A stretch of 20,229 bases of DNA from a virus: positions 1-20,229 of IMG/VR virus record IMGVR_UViG_3300036772_000096. One strand, 5' to 3'. Each line of letters starts with the position of its first letter. The first letter of the stretch is position 1. The position numbers were made by a program, and so were the translations under genes. Positions 6,244 through 11,618 of the stretch are shown piece after piece. The notes below the pieces were generated by a model, which ran no database searches, was not told the origin of the DNA, and saw only the letters and a program-made list of their open reading frames with translations.

Positions 6244-6945
6244 TCAGAGGAAAACGTAACCGCCCTTGCTCACCTTCACGTTTGTTTTCGCAGCACCTGA
6301 TGCCGAAGAGAACCCACGCTGAAAACCCTTCGCATTTCTTAGCCATGTATTTAGCGCTCTGTTCCAGTCTACAAACTTGCTGTTTTTGCTCAGGTGGTGA
6401 TCGGTGAACTTCTCAAACTCTTCCTGCAAGGAAACGCCTAGCTTTCCTGCCATCTGCTGATGTGATTCGCTCGGTTTAAATCCCTCAGGCATGACGGTAG
6501 ATTTTTTCTTGTCGCCAATAGGTTCTATTACTGGTTCAAAAGAGTGACTGATTCTGGTGCCAGCAGGCGGCACAGGGGGTGTGCTTTCTGACGGCACAGG
6601 GGTGCTTTTTGGCGACCCACCTATGCTTTTTTGCGGCACAGGGGGTGTGCTTTCTGACGGCACAGGGGTGGCACTTAAGTTCAGGTAGTAAACATTGGAT
6701 GTATTACCCTTACCGTTGTTAACGCCAATCCTGTTTTCTTTCCTCATGAAGCCTAGTTTTATCAGAGCGGCGATGTGATCCTTAACTGCGCTCTTACTGC
6801 ACTCACAGTGGTCAGCAATGTGCTGATATGAAGGCCAGCACTCACCATTGTCGTTTGCATTGTCGGCAAGCTTAATGAGAACCAGTTTTCTTAATGGGTT
6901 CCCAACTTTAATGCTCATAGCCTTTGCCATTAAGTTCATGCTCAT
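6244..6945 (-). CDS. O-like replication initiator (HTH_36 type)
   Basis: 233 aa from ATG 6945 (AAGG 8 nt upstream; the start typical of the family is MSMNLMAKAM.KVGNPLRKLVL.KLADNANDNGECWPSYQHIA). Residues 1-90 form a winged-helix DNA-binding domain (CECSKSAVKDHIAALIKLGFM is the recognition region). A Pro-rich linker has a 12-residue repeat, TPVPSESTPPVP, at 93-104 and 115-126; the C-terminal region (about 150-233) would contact the helicase. The repeat is encoded by iteron DNA, so the gene contains its own origin as lambda O does. An ATG at 6996 would overlap the GIY-YIG gene and is less likely. Confidence 0.82.
   Translation of the reverse strand: MSMNLMAKAMSIKVGNPLRKLVLIKLADNANDNGECWPSYQHIADHCECSKSAVKDHIAALIKLGFMRKENRIGVNNGKGNTSNVYYLNLSATPVPSESTPPVPQKSIGGSPKSTPVPSESTPPVPPAGTRISHSFEPVIEPIGDKKKSTVMPEGFKPSESHQQMAGKLGVSLQEEFEKFTDHHLSKNSKFVDWNRALNTWLRNAKGFQRGFSSASGAAKTNVKVSKGGYVFL
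6567..6670. repeat. iteron array, probable phage replication origin
   Basis: Two identical 38-bp direct repeats (6567-6604 and 6633-6670), each with two copies of CGGCACAGGGG, give four iterons. They are 66 bp apart and lie inside the O-like gene between its DNA-binding and C-terminal parts, as lambda ori lies inside O. An A/T-rich, T-run-containing stretch (about 6490-6530) lies on the 3' side, where lambda has its unwinding region. Confidence 0.7.
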
Positions 6946-6955
6946 GGTTATTACC

Positions 6956-7558
6956 TTATGTGTTTTCTCTGCACTCAAGGCAATGGAGTTCTCCACCCTT
7001 TATCAGCAGCGATTGAAGATGATTTCTGTTTTTTTCTCTTATCAGCTCTGCGCCCAACTTAGCCAGGGCATAAAGACAAGAATTTGCTGAACCGAAATGC
7101 TCGATTTTTAACTCTCGCAAAATACTACTCGCGTCCATTTCTAAAGCGGGATCCATGGATACGACTTGATAGTTAATCGGCAGGTTCTCTATTTTCTCAT
7201 TGGTGGGCGTTAACCCTGGTTCTTCGAGGATTAAGGACTCCACTTCACTAGGCGTACACCTAAAAAATTCTCGCCTTTCATTAACCCTTCTGTTTGCTAG
7301 AAGGTGGTGAATATATTTTTCATCGGCCAACGGGTTGAGAGAGAAAAACGAAGACTCTACGATGAATGGCGTAGGAACCGAGGTTGACTTTGATAGTTCG
7401 GCAGCCCTAACTTCTGGGCTGGTTGTTGTCATCCCTATCTTTACAACTCCAGGCAATGACGGGTTAGATAAAACATATATCCAGCCATTTTCCCGATAGT
7501 GAGATGCTAGACTCCCGCTAATTGTGGTTCTTTCTAAGCCAAAAAAGTCGTTACTCAT
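6956..7558 (-). CDS. GIY-YIG (T5orf172/MUG113-type) nuclease-like protein
   Basis: 200 aa. N-terminal GIY-YIG fold: WIYVLSNP (26-33), VKIGMT (39-44), conserved R51, E80 in ADEKYIHHLL, and the RREFF element (95-99). The metal-binding Glu and catalytic Arg are present, so it looks active. The C-terminal half (about 105-200) is of unknown type, with a CLEC pair at 193-196. It sits between a small gene following cII and the O-like gene, where lambdoid phages usually have nothing of this kind. ATG 7558 overlaps the upstream ORF by 8 bp. It may be a freestanding homing-type endonuclease or a phage-competition factor; substrate unknown. Confidence 0.75.
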   Translation of the reverse strand: MSNDFFGLERTTISGSLASHYRENGWIYVLSNPSLPGVVKIGMTTTSPEVRAAELSKSTSVPTPFIVESSFFSLNPLADEKYIHHLLANRRVNERREFFRCTPSEVESLILEEPGLTPTNEKIENLPINYQVVSMDPALEMDASSILRELKIEHFGSANSCLYALAKLGAELIREKNRNHLQSLLIKGGELHCLECRENT

Positions 7559-7700
7559 GGCGTTTCTCCTGCTGCTTCTTGTTGACCTCCAGCGCTGCTC
7601 TCAACTTCTCAACAGCTTCTGGCTTGAAGGAACGAATGAAACGGTCACGGGCAACGTTCTTGTGTATTTCGTCCTGGTAAAATGTTTTCCGCTTTGTCAT
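7551..7700 (-). CDS. 49-aa charged protein after cII
   Basis: ATG 7700 has a strong AGGAG 5 nt upstream. Sequence opens MTKRKTFYQDEIHKNVARDRF and is rich in Lys, Arg, Glu and Gln with a predicted helical tail (KPEAVEKLRAALEVNKKQQEKRHE). Similar short proteins occur between cII and O in enterobacterial prophages as I recall; function unknown. The stop overlaps the GIY-YIG start by 8 bp, so the inserted gene is translationally coupled to it. Confidence 0.7.
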   Translation of the reverse strand: MTKRKTFYQDEIHKNVARDRFIRSFKPEAVEKLRAALEVNKKQQEKRHE

Positions 7701-7703
7701 AAT
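7695..7703 (+). promoter_or_regulatory. candidate pO promoter (extended -10)
   Basis: TGTCATAAT on the plus strand is an extended -10 (TGn plus CATAAT, 5/6 to consensus). The region 17 bp upstream is a weak -35. It would start RNA near 7710, about 78 nt before a strong terminator. Placement matches the lambda OOP promoter. Confidence 0.5.
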
Positions 7704-7709
7704 GACTCC

Positions 7710-7787
7710 TGTGAATTGATCCAGTTATTCGTCTCAGAATTCCATGGTGATTTGATCTGAATGCTCGGGTGCAACCGGGCATTTTTT
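7710..7787 (+). ncRNA. OOP-like antisense RNA against the cII 3' end
   Basis: Predicted plus-strand RNA from the extended -10 to the T-run at 7782-7787, about 78 nt, the last 54 nt complementary to the cII coding 3' end. In lambda, OOP RNA (similar size) pairs with the cII 3' end and promotes its RNase III-dependent decay. No sequence identity to lambda oop is claimed; evidence is position, size and signals. The 5' end is uncertain. Confidence 0.55.
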
Positions 7788-8048
7788 CTTTGTAAGCATC
7801 CGCTCAATCCTCAATAACGACTGCGCTATATCAGACTCCGGCGCTTCCACTTCCAGCATTGCCATTACCATGCTCATCAGCTCAAAGAAGCTGTGCTTCT
7901 GGTTTCCTGCTGCATGCTTCATGCGTGTTACTGCTGCTTCGTTCATTCCGATGAACTGGGCTAATTTCGTCTGTCCCACCACTGCCAGCTTGCCTAACAA
8001 CTGGCTTTCAATGCGCTTAGCGCTTTTGCGTTCTCTTGCATAGTCCAT
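7734..8048 (-). CDS. cII: CII transcriptional activator
   Basis: 104 aa from ATG 8048 (GGAAG 8 nt upstream; an ATG at 8063 adds five residues). The HTH-containing core RIESQLLGKLAVVGQTKLAQFIGMNEAAVTR parallels lambda CII, and the ending KKKCPVAPEHSDQITMEF matches the lambda CII end (KKRPAATERSEQIQMEF). CII activates PRE, paQ and, in lambda, PI for lysogeny by binding TTGC-N6-TTGC; two such boxes are present here. PRE lies over its own 5' end and the OOP-like RNA covers its 3' end. The unstable C-terminus is the FtsH target in the family. Confidence 0.92.
   Translation of the reverse strand: MDYARERKSAKRIESQLLGKLAVVGQTKLAQFIGMNEAAVTRMKHAAGNQKHSFFELMSMVMAMLEVEAPESDIAQSLLRIERMLTKKKCPVAPEHSDQITMEF
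7762..7787 (+). terminator. terminator of the OOP-like RNA
   Basis: TGCTCGG-GTGCAA-CCGGGCA gives a 7-bp stem (one G-T pair) followed by TTTTTT. It is oriented against the PR operon and lies inside the 3' end of cII. Confidence 0.75.
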
Positions 8049-8058
8049 TAGATAAACT
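8026..8058 (+). promoter_or_regulatory. PRE, CII-activated promoter for cI
   Basis: TTGC-GTTCTC-TTGC (8026-8039) is a perfect CII box; TAAACT (8053-8058) is a -10 with 17 bp from the -35 position. It lies at the start of cII and reads away from it through cro antisense into cI, exactly as in lambda. Confidence 0.78.
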
Positions 8059-8115
8059 TCCATTGTTGAATTAGATAGATACGTGACATTGCGGTGAGCA
8101 AGTCACTTTGTGGTT

Positions 8116-8153
8116 CCCTGGTGTTCCGAGGGAGGTCAGATTGATAAAGAGCG
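8116..8153 (-). promoter_or_regulatory. nutR: boxA and boxB-like hairpin
   Basis: On the minus strand after cro: boxA CGCTCTTTATCA (8153-8142) differs from the CGCTCTTTAACA consensus at one base. About 9 nt later CCCT-CGGAACACC-AGGG (8132-8116) can form a hairpin, extended by GG/CC with a bulged C. Inferred N loading site for the PR operon. Confidence 0.65.
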
Positions 8154-8163
8154 GTAATGCGAT

Positions 8164-8352
8164 TTATTTTTTGGTGCTTGGGAATGGTTTAACCTCTTCC
8201 CCGCTAACAGAACCATCTGGCTTAATGGTCACCATGATCTTTCGACCAGCACTGATGGCTTTGCTAATTGCGTACTGAGTAAGGCCAAAATCATTAGCCA
8301 CCTTGGCTTGAGAATGGATTTTGGCGTAATCAGCAAGAGTCATTTGGTTCAT
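8164..8352 (-). CDS. cro: Cro repressor
   Basis: 62 aa from ATG 8352 (GGAG 7 nt upstream; the ATG at 8382 is ahead of the RBS). [40 protein letters not shown] and the ending [16 protein letters not shown] align along their length with lambda Cro ([13 protein letters not shown]). The recognition helix is around QYAISKAI. Cro binds the shared operators and turns down PRM and, later, PR and PL. First gene of the PR operon, divergent from cI. Confidence 0.95.
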   Translation of the reverse strand: MNQMTLADYAKIHSQAKVANDFGLTQYAISKAISAGRKIMVTIKPDGSVSGEEVKPFPSTKK

Positions 8353-8382
8353 AGGCACTCTCCGTATTGATACCACCACCAA

Positions 8383-8411
8383 AGAATACTACAGGTATTT
8401 ATATCAATCAA
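8383..8411 (-). promoter_or_regulatory. PR promoter
   Basis: Minus strand: TTGATT (8411-8406), 17 bp, TATTCT (8388-8383). The -10 overlaps operator 8385-8399 and the -35 overlaps operator 8410-8424, so repressor bound at either blocks it. Same geometry as PL. Confidence 0.78.
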
Positions 8412-8448
8412 TACCACAGATATTTTTAAATCAAATACTCTGAGTATT
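8385..8448. promoter_or_regulatory. right operator: three 15-bp CI/Cro sites
   Basis: AATACTACAGGTATT (8385-8399), AATACCACAGATATT (8410-8424) and AATACTCTGAGTATT (8434-8448), centred 24-25 bp apart. Consensus AATAC-N5-GTATT; the third is a perfect palindrome. Three related sites recur at OL. The first two cover PR; the third touches the PRM -10. Confidence 0.85.
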
Positions 8449-8453
8449 AGAAT
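8425..8453 (+). promoter_or_regulatory. PRM promoter, likely leaderless cI mRNA
   Basis: TTTAAA (8425-8430), 17 bp, TAGAAT (8448-8453, 5/6). The cI ATG is 7 nt after the -10, so the transcript would start at or next to the start codon. The middle operator ends one base before the -35, the position from which lambda CI activates PRM. Confidence 0.7.
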
Positions 8454-8459
8454 AGGGCT

Positions 8460-9206
8460 ATGGAAAACAAGAAAACCCTGACGACAGAACAGCTTGAAGA
8501 TGCCGCGCGTCTAAAGGCTTTGTATGAGTCGAAAAAGAAAGAATTGAGGATCACTCAGTACACCATCGCTGACGACCTTGGCATTACTCAGGGTGCTGTT
8601 GGGCATTATTTGAATGGAAGAAATGCCCTAAATGTTGATGTTGCGTCTGGATTTGCAAAACTCCTACAGGTATCGATATCAGACTTTAGTCCTTCCATTG
8701 CGGCGAAGGCTGCGGGGCTGGCCGCAAGTCTGAAAGAAGATGTTATTGAGTATGCTGGTAAGCCAAAAAATGGCGTGGTGCCGGTTATTGGTGAGGCCAT
8801 ACTTGGTGTTGATGGCATGATGGATATGGTGGAGGTTCGCGCGGGATGGCTTCAAATTTACAGCGCAGACAAGGATGCTTACGGACTAAAAGTTAAGGGT
8901 GACAGCATGCATCCTCGCATCCAGTCAGGTGAATTTGTTGTGATTGAGCCAAATACTCATGTGCATTCTGGCGACGAGGTGTTCGTAAGAACACTTGATG
9001 GTCACAACATGATTAAAGTGATGACAAAAACCCGAGATGGTAGTTATCAATTCTCTAGCATAAACAATGAACACAGGCCGATCACCATGGAACCAAACCA
9101 GGTTGAAAAAATGCACTTTGTTGCAGCCATTGTGAAAGCCACGCGGTATGTAGATTACGATGAGATACCGCCTAAAAGCACACTCGGCCTAAATCTTTCC
9201 AGTTAG
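8460..9206 (+). CDS. cI: CI prophage repressor (HTH plus S24 domain)
   Basis: 248 aa. N-terminal HTH (about 30-60: YTIADDLGITQGAVGHYLNGRN), linker, then a LexA/S24 autoprotease domain with Ser149 (KGDSMHPRI) and Lys186 (HNMIKVM). The expected cleavage segment (about 107-118, VPVIGEAILGVD) has Ala-Ile rather than the usual Ala-Gly. No ribosome site is placed correctly before ATG 8460 (AGGG is only 2-3 nt away), fitting leaderless translation from PRM. Divergent from cro. Maintains lysogeny by binding OR and OL; RecA-stimulated self-cleavage would induce. Confidence 0.94.
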   Translation: MENKKTLTTEQLEDAARLKALYESKKKELRITQYTIADDLGITQGAVGHYLNGRNALNVDVASGFAKLLQVSISDFSPSIAAKAAGLAASLKEDVIEYAGKPKNGVVPVIGEAILGVDGMMDMVEVRAGWLQIYSADKDAYGLKVKGDSMHPRIQSGEFVVIEPNTHVHSGDEVFVRTLDGHNMIKVMTKTRDGSYQFSSINNEHRPITMEPNQVEKMHFVAAIVKATRYVDYDEIPPKSTLGLNLSS

Positions 9207-9241
9207 CAGTGGCCTGAGGATATCTTCGAGTAGGTAGGCGA

Positions 9242-9265
9242 GGTCGCAGAGATGCGGCCTTTTTG
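9242..9265 (+). terminator. terminator after cI
   Basis: GGTCGC-AGAGAT-GCGGCC (6-bp stem with one G-T pair) followed by TTTTT, 36 bp after the cI stop. The same stem sequence recurs in a terminator at 11578-11600. Confidence 0.65.
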
Positions 9266-9321
9266 ATGGGTAGATAAAATACCGATTGAAGACAAACCCT
9301 GAGTTCATATACAGTAAACGC

Positions 9322-9345
9322 AACCCTCGAATGAGGGTTTTTTTG
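9322..9345 (+). terminator. second terminator downstream of cI
   Basis: AACCCTCGAATGAGGGTT hairpin followed by a run of seven T. It separates cI from the next plus-strand gene; together with 9242-9265 it insulates that gene from PRM/PRE readthrough, so the gene needs its own promoter. The stretch 9207-9432 holds no ORF. Confidence 0.75.
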
Positions 9346-9360
9346 TTTCTGAGATTTGAT

Positions 9361-9393
9361 AAGACTTAGTCTTGCGTACAGGTCAATTCCTGG
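9361..9393. promoter_or_regulatory. two adjacent palindromes upstream of the 172-aa gene
   Basis: AAGACT-T-AGTCTT (9361-9373) and CAGG-TCAATT-CCTG (9380-9393) lie 40-70 bp before the next start. TTGCGT (9373-9378) and TAAACT (9395-9400) with a 16-bp spacer make a weak promoter candidate running through them. They may be operator sites for that gene's own regulator. Confidence 0.4.
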
Positions 9394-9432
9394 ATAAACT
9401 CGATCCTAGTCAAACACTTAGCGAGATTAGTC

Positions 9433-9951
9433 ATGGAAAAAGAAATTCAAAGCGTACATGCATTTAAGGACTTCCTTGAATCGCTTATGTCGCTGAATAT
9501 TATGAAGGAGGCAACCGCTCGCAACTTAAAAAACTCATCCGCCCGTCTACTGACAGTAGTCAAGGAAAATGAGATGGGTGATGTGACCAAGCTTGATGTA
9601 AATGAGCTTGCAGAGCGATATGTCAACGCAACCGAGCCAAAGCCTAGCGATAGCAGTATCACTGCGTATAAAAGCCGCATGGAAAGCGCAATCAAAAAGT
9701 TCATTGCCTTCCAGGCTGGCGAGGAAATTCCGTACAACCCTATAGACCGTCAAGAAGAGGAAGAAGAATTGGTTGAAGTGAAACATCACGCTGAGGTTAA
9801 GAGCGCCGCTCCTTCCTCTTACTCATTGCCAGTGGTTATTCGCCCCGAGTCAGGCACAACAGTCACCATCAGCGGCATACCTACTGACCTCACAAGCGAA
9901 GAAGCCGAACGCATCTCTTCAATTCTGAAGGTTTACGTCCGGCCTCAGTAA
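9433..9951 (+). CDS. unknown protein with integrase core-binding-like N-terminal domain
   Basis: 172 aa. Residues 5-100 follow the helical pattern of the SAM-like core-binding domain of tyrosine recombinases (SVHAFKDFLESL ... MKEATARNLKNSSARLL ... SSITAYKSRMESAIKKFIAF), but there is no catalytic domain. An acidic linker (EEEEEL, about 110-116) leads to a C-terminal piece ending VTISGIPTDLTSEEAERISSILKVYV. The gene lies between cI and OL behind two terminators, so it may be expressed in the lysogen. The RBS is weak (GAG about 9 nt upstream). Possible roles are DNA-binding regulator or superinfection exclusion; unproven. Confidence 0.75.
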   Translation: MEKEIQSVHAFKDFLESLMSLNIMKEATARNLKNSSARLLTVVKENEMGDVTKLDVNELAERYVNATEPKPSDSSITAYKSRMESAIKKFIAFQAGEEIPYNPIDRQEEEEELVEVKHHAEVKSAAPSSYSLPVVIRPESGTTVTISGIPTDLTSEEAERISSILKVYVRPQ

Positions 9952-10121
9952 TGCAAAGAATACAGCACAATGTCCAACTCCCCAGTCCGACATTGATGCT
10001 GATAGCTGCGCCCCCTACGGGAGCCCTTGCTAAGATAACCAACACACTACCTGGTTACATTAGCGGTTGCAGTTAAAAATTTCAAGCAGCGAAGGGCTGC
10101 TGTGAAAATGAGATAGCCATC

Positions 10122-10265
10122 ATGGCAACTACAATCTGCTCTAAATGCGGCAATAGCTGCGAACTAATCTTCCGCCCTTATATCATTGACAAGAACGGCA
10201 AGAAGAGATTTCCTAAGAACTCTCGAGTGTTCCCCATCCCAGTCTGTGGATGTGATGAAATCTAA
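10122..10265 (+). CDS. 47-aa zinc-ribbon-like protein
   Basis: ATG 10122; MATTICSKCGNSCELIF has CxxCxxxC and the end has CGCDEI, so four cysteines could bind one zinc. The middle is basic (DKNGKKRFPKNSR). It follows the 172-aa gene by 170 bp and is closed by the terminator at 10274. A 6-bp hairpin (AGCAGC-GAAGG-GCTGCT, 10085-10101) lies just upstream. No obvious strong RBS (GAGA about 9 nt upstream), so expression level is unclear. Confidence 0.6.
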   Translation: MATTICSKCGNSCELIFRPYIIDKNGKKRFPKNSRVFPIPVCGCDEI

Positions 10266-10273
10266 ATAAACTC

Positions 10274-10298
10274 AACCCGGCCACCGAGCCGGGTTTTT
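10274..10298 (+). terminator. terminator after the zinc-ribbon gene
   Basis: AACCCGGC-CACCGA-GCCGGGTT hairpin followed by TTTTTAT. It closes the 9433-10265 unit; the opposing gene's stop codon sits in its T-tail. Confidence 0.8.
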
Positions 10299-10494
10299 AT
10301 TGCCCCTTTCTCACCAGTTCCGCAGCTTTCACAAACACTTCATCCTCTAGCCCATCGCCCTTCTTACGCCCTAGCCTCACCAGTTCATCGACAATACTAT
10401 CCCTGTGTATTGTTTTCTGAGCTGATATCAGACCGATAACTGCCGCACCGATAGCTAGTCCCACCAATCCCGTCTGCTCGTTTTCACTAATCAC
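10297..10494 (-). CDS. small membrane protein divergent from PL
   Basis: 65 aa from GTG 10494, chosen because GGAG lies 7 nt upstream; an ATG at 10554 would add 20 residues but lacks an RBS. Residues 8-26 (TGLVGLAIGAAVIGLISAQ) are one Gly/Ala-rich membrane span, followed by a charged cytoplasmic-type tail (HRDSIVDELVRLGRKKGDGLEDEVF). It is transcribed away from PL toward cI. Position and topology suggest a superinfection-exclusion or host-membrane modulator, but this is inference only. Confidence 0.6.
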   Translation of the reverse strand: MISENEQTGLVGLAIGAAVIGLISAQKTIHRDSIVDELVRLGRKKGDGLEDEVFVKAAELVRKGQ

Positions 10495-10565
10495 ACGAAT
10501 ACTCCGCTCAAATTTCGACCATAACAACCTACCACATAGCCGCTGAGATGGCATTTACAAAAATA

Positions 10566-10650
10566 AATACTTCTTATATTCATAGCCTTAACTAATACCA
10601 ATACAAATAAAATACTTGGAGTATTTACTATTAAAAATACCTAGAGTATT
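10566..10650. promoter_or_regulatory. left operator: three 15-bp CI/Cro sites
   Basis: AATACTTCTTATATT (10566-10580), AATACTTGGAGTATT (10611-10625) and AATACCTAGAGTATT (10636-10650). The last two are 25 bp apart and cover PL; the first is set 45 bp further away and overlaps a candidate promoter for the divergent membrane gene. Same consensus as OR. Confidence 0.82.
10579..10606 (-). promoter_or_regulatory. candidate promoter for the divergent membrane gene
   Basis: Minus strand TTGTAT (10606-10601), 16 bp, TATGAA (10584-10579). The -10 overlaps the outlying operator 10566-10580, so CI or Cro would shut it. Hexamers match consensus only 4/6 each. Confidence 0.4.
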
Positions 10651-10652
10651 CT
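10624..10652 (+). promoter_or_regulatory. PL promoter
   Basis: TTTACT (10624-10629), 17 bp, TATTCT (10647-10652). The -10 is identical to that of PR and is placed identically relative to its operator, which supports the assignment. It drives the operon beginning with N. Confidence 0.72.
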
Positions 10653-10694
10653 TTTTCCATCAGCAGGACGCTGAGGCACTACGAAAAGGAATTT

Positions 10695-10729
10695 TGCTCT
10701 TTAACAATTTAGCCCTGTGAATCCACAGG
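10695..10729 (+). promoter_or_regulatory. nutL: boxA and boxB-like hairpin
   Basis: TGCTCTTTAACA (10695-10706) is boxA with one difference from CGCTCTTTAACA. Seven bases later CCTGTG-AATC-CACAGG (10714-10729) forms a 6-bp hairpin, the boxB position. A further stem CCACG/CGTGG (10780-10800) lies before N, where lambda has an RNase III-processed hairpin. Confidence 0.75.
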
Positions 10730-10835
10730 CCGAGGCGAGTGCTTCGGGGTGAAATGAAATGCAGCGTGAGATAGCGCAACCACGAAGATCAGCACCGTGG
10801 CATATCACCACCAAAGCACTCACTGAGGAATACCC

Positions 10836-11099
10836 ATGAACAGAAATCAACGCCGCATGGCTGAGTACAACGCCAGAAAAGCATCTCAGCAGATTGATGC
10901 CTGCAACTATGCAGGAAAGATTAACCGGGCATTTGCAAAGCTGTCTGGTGAGGCGAGCCCAAAGGTGCAGCAAGCACTCCTCGCTCCTAACTGGAGAGAG
11001 CCTAAAGAAGTATCAGGTAGTGCTTGCTTGCCGCAGGTAGCGTTATACGCGGCGGGTAATCGCACAGTCCGAAAGGATGCCGTGCATATCATTAAGTGA
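10836..11099 (+). CDS. N: N early antitermination protein (P22 gp24-like)
   Basis: 87 aa; GAGG 7 nt before ATG. The N-terminal arginine-rich segment NRNQRRMAEYNARK (2-15) is the RNA-binding type used on boxB. The C-terminal PKEVSGSACLPQVALYAAGNR (56-76) closely matches my memory of P22 N (QKEVEGGSVLLPGVALYAAGHR). N binds nut RNA and, with host Nus factors, makes RNA polymerase ignore terminators in the PL and PR operons. First gene after PL and nutL. Confidence 0.85.
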   Translation: MNRNQRRMAEYNARKASQQIDACNYAGKINRAFAKLSGEASPKVQQALLAPNWREPKEVSGSACLPQVALYAAGNRTVRKDAVHIIK

Positions 11100-11108
11100 G
11101 GGTTAGCG

Positions 11109-11276
11109 ATGCAAAACAGAAACGAATTTTACGCAAGTGAGTGTCGCGCAGCAGTTGCCGAATATCGCGCTCAGGCGGTGAAGCATCGCGATTGTCCAGT
11201 GCTTCACCCTTGTTATGTGCAGCTTGCCTGGAAGAATCGGAACCACGCCCGCGAGTATTCATTGCTGGCTGCTTAG
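11109..11276 (+). CDS. 55-aa early protein, unknown
   Basis: ATG 11109, GAGG 7 nt upstream, 9 bp after N. Sequence MQNRNEFYASECRAAVAEYRAQAVKHRD, ending NRNHAREYSLLAA: helical, charged, three cysteines not paired as a zinc site. Resembles short early proteins after N in enterophages; function unknown. Confidence 0.65.
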   Translation: MQNRNEFYASECRAAVAEYRAQAVKHRDCPVLHPCYVQLAWKNRNHAREYSLLAA

Positions 11277-11302
11277 GCGGTCATTTTTATTTGAGGTGAT
11301 TG

Positions 11303-11575
11303 ATGCGTATTGAAGAAATCACACAGCTACCAAAGATGTACCGCGTTATTGAGGTCGACCTGGACGTGCTGCGTAACGGAATTTGCTCAGGCGGCGGCGT
11401 CATCTTTGACATAGACAAAGTGGTTAAGCGCAAAGTTAGACGCGTTCGGCATAAAGGCGGATGGAAGTGGCAGCTTGTTAGGGAATATATCGGTCAGGAG
11501 TGGAATGATTACTGCTTCTGGTCTGACAGGGAGTGCCTGAACGAGTTGAATTGGTCGCTCGGATTGGTGGGGTAG
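11303..11575 (+). CDS. 90-aa early protein, unknown
   Basis: ATG 11303 with GAGG at 6 nt; a TTG directly before the ATG is not needed. The middle is very basic (DKVVKRKVRRVRHKGGWKWQLVREYIG), the end acidic and aromatic (WNDYCFWSDRECLNELNW). It could bind nucleic acid. No family recognised. A terminator lies just after the stop. Confidence 0.65.
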   Translation: MRIEEITQLPKMYRVIEVDLDVLRNGICSGGGVIFDIDKVVKRKVRRVRHKGGWKWQLVREYIGQEWNDYCFWSDRECLNELNWSLGLVG

Positions 11576-11577
11576 CT

Positions 11578-11600
11578 GGTCGCCATGTGCGGCCATTTTT
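11578..11600 (+). terminator. intergenic terminator in the PL operon
   Basis: GGTCGC-CATGT-GCGGCC stem followed by ATTTTTAT. N-modified polymerase should read through it. Stem sequence is shared with the terminator after cI (9242-9265). Confidence 0.6.
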
Positions 11601-11618
11601 ATGCAGAAGGAGTGAGTG

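Noticed and set aside
9299-9314. LexA-like box CTGAGTTCATATACAG
   Set aside because: The left half is CTGA rather than CTGT, and a terminator follows within 10 bp, so no gene is placed to be controlled by it.
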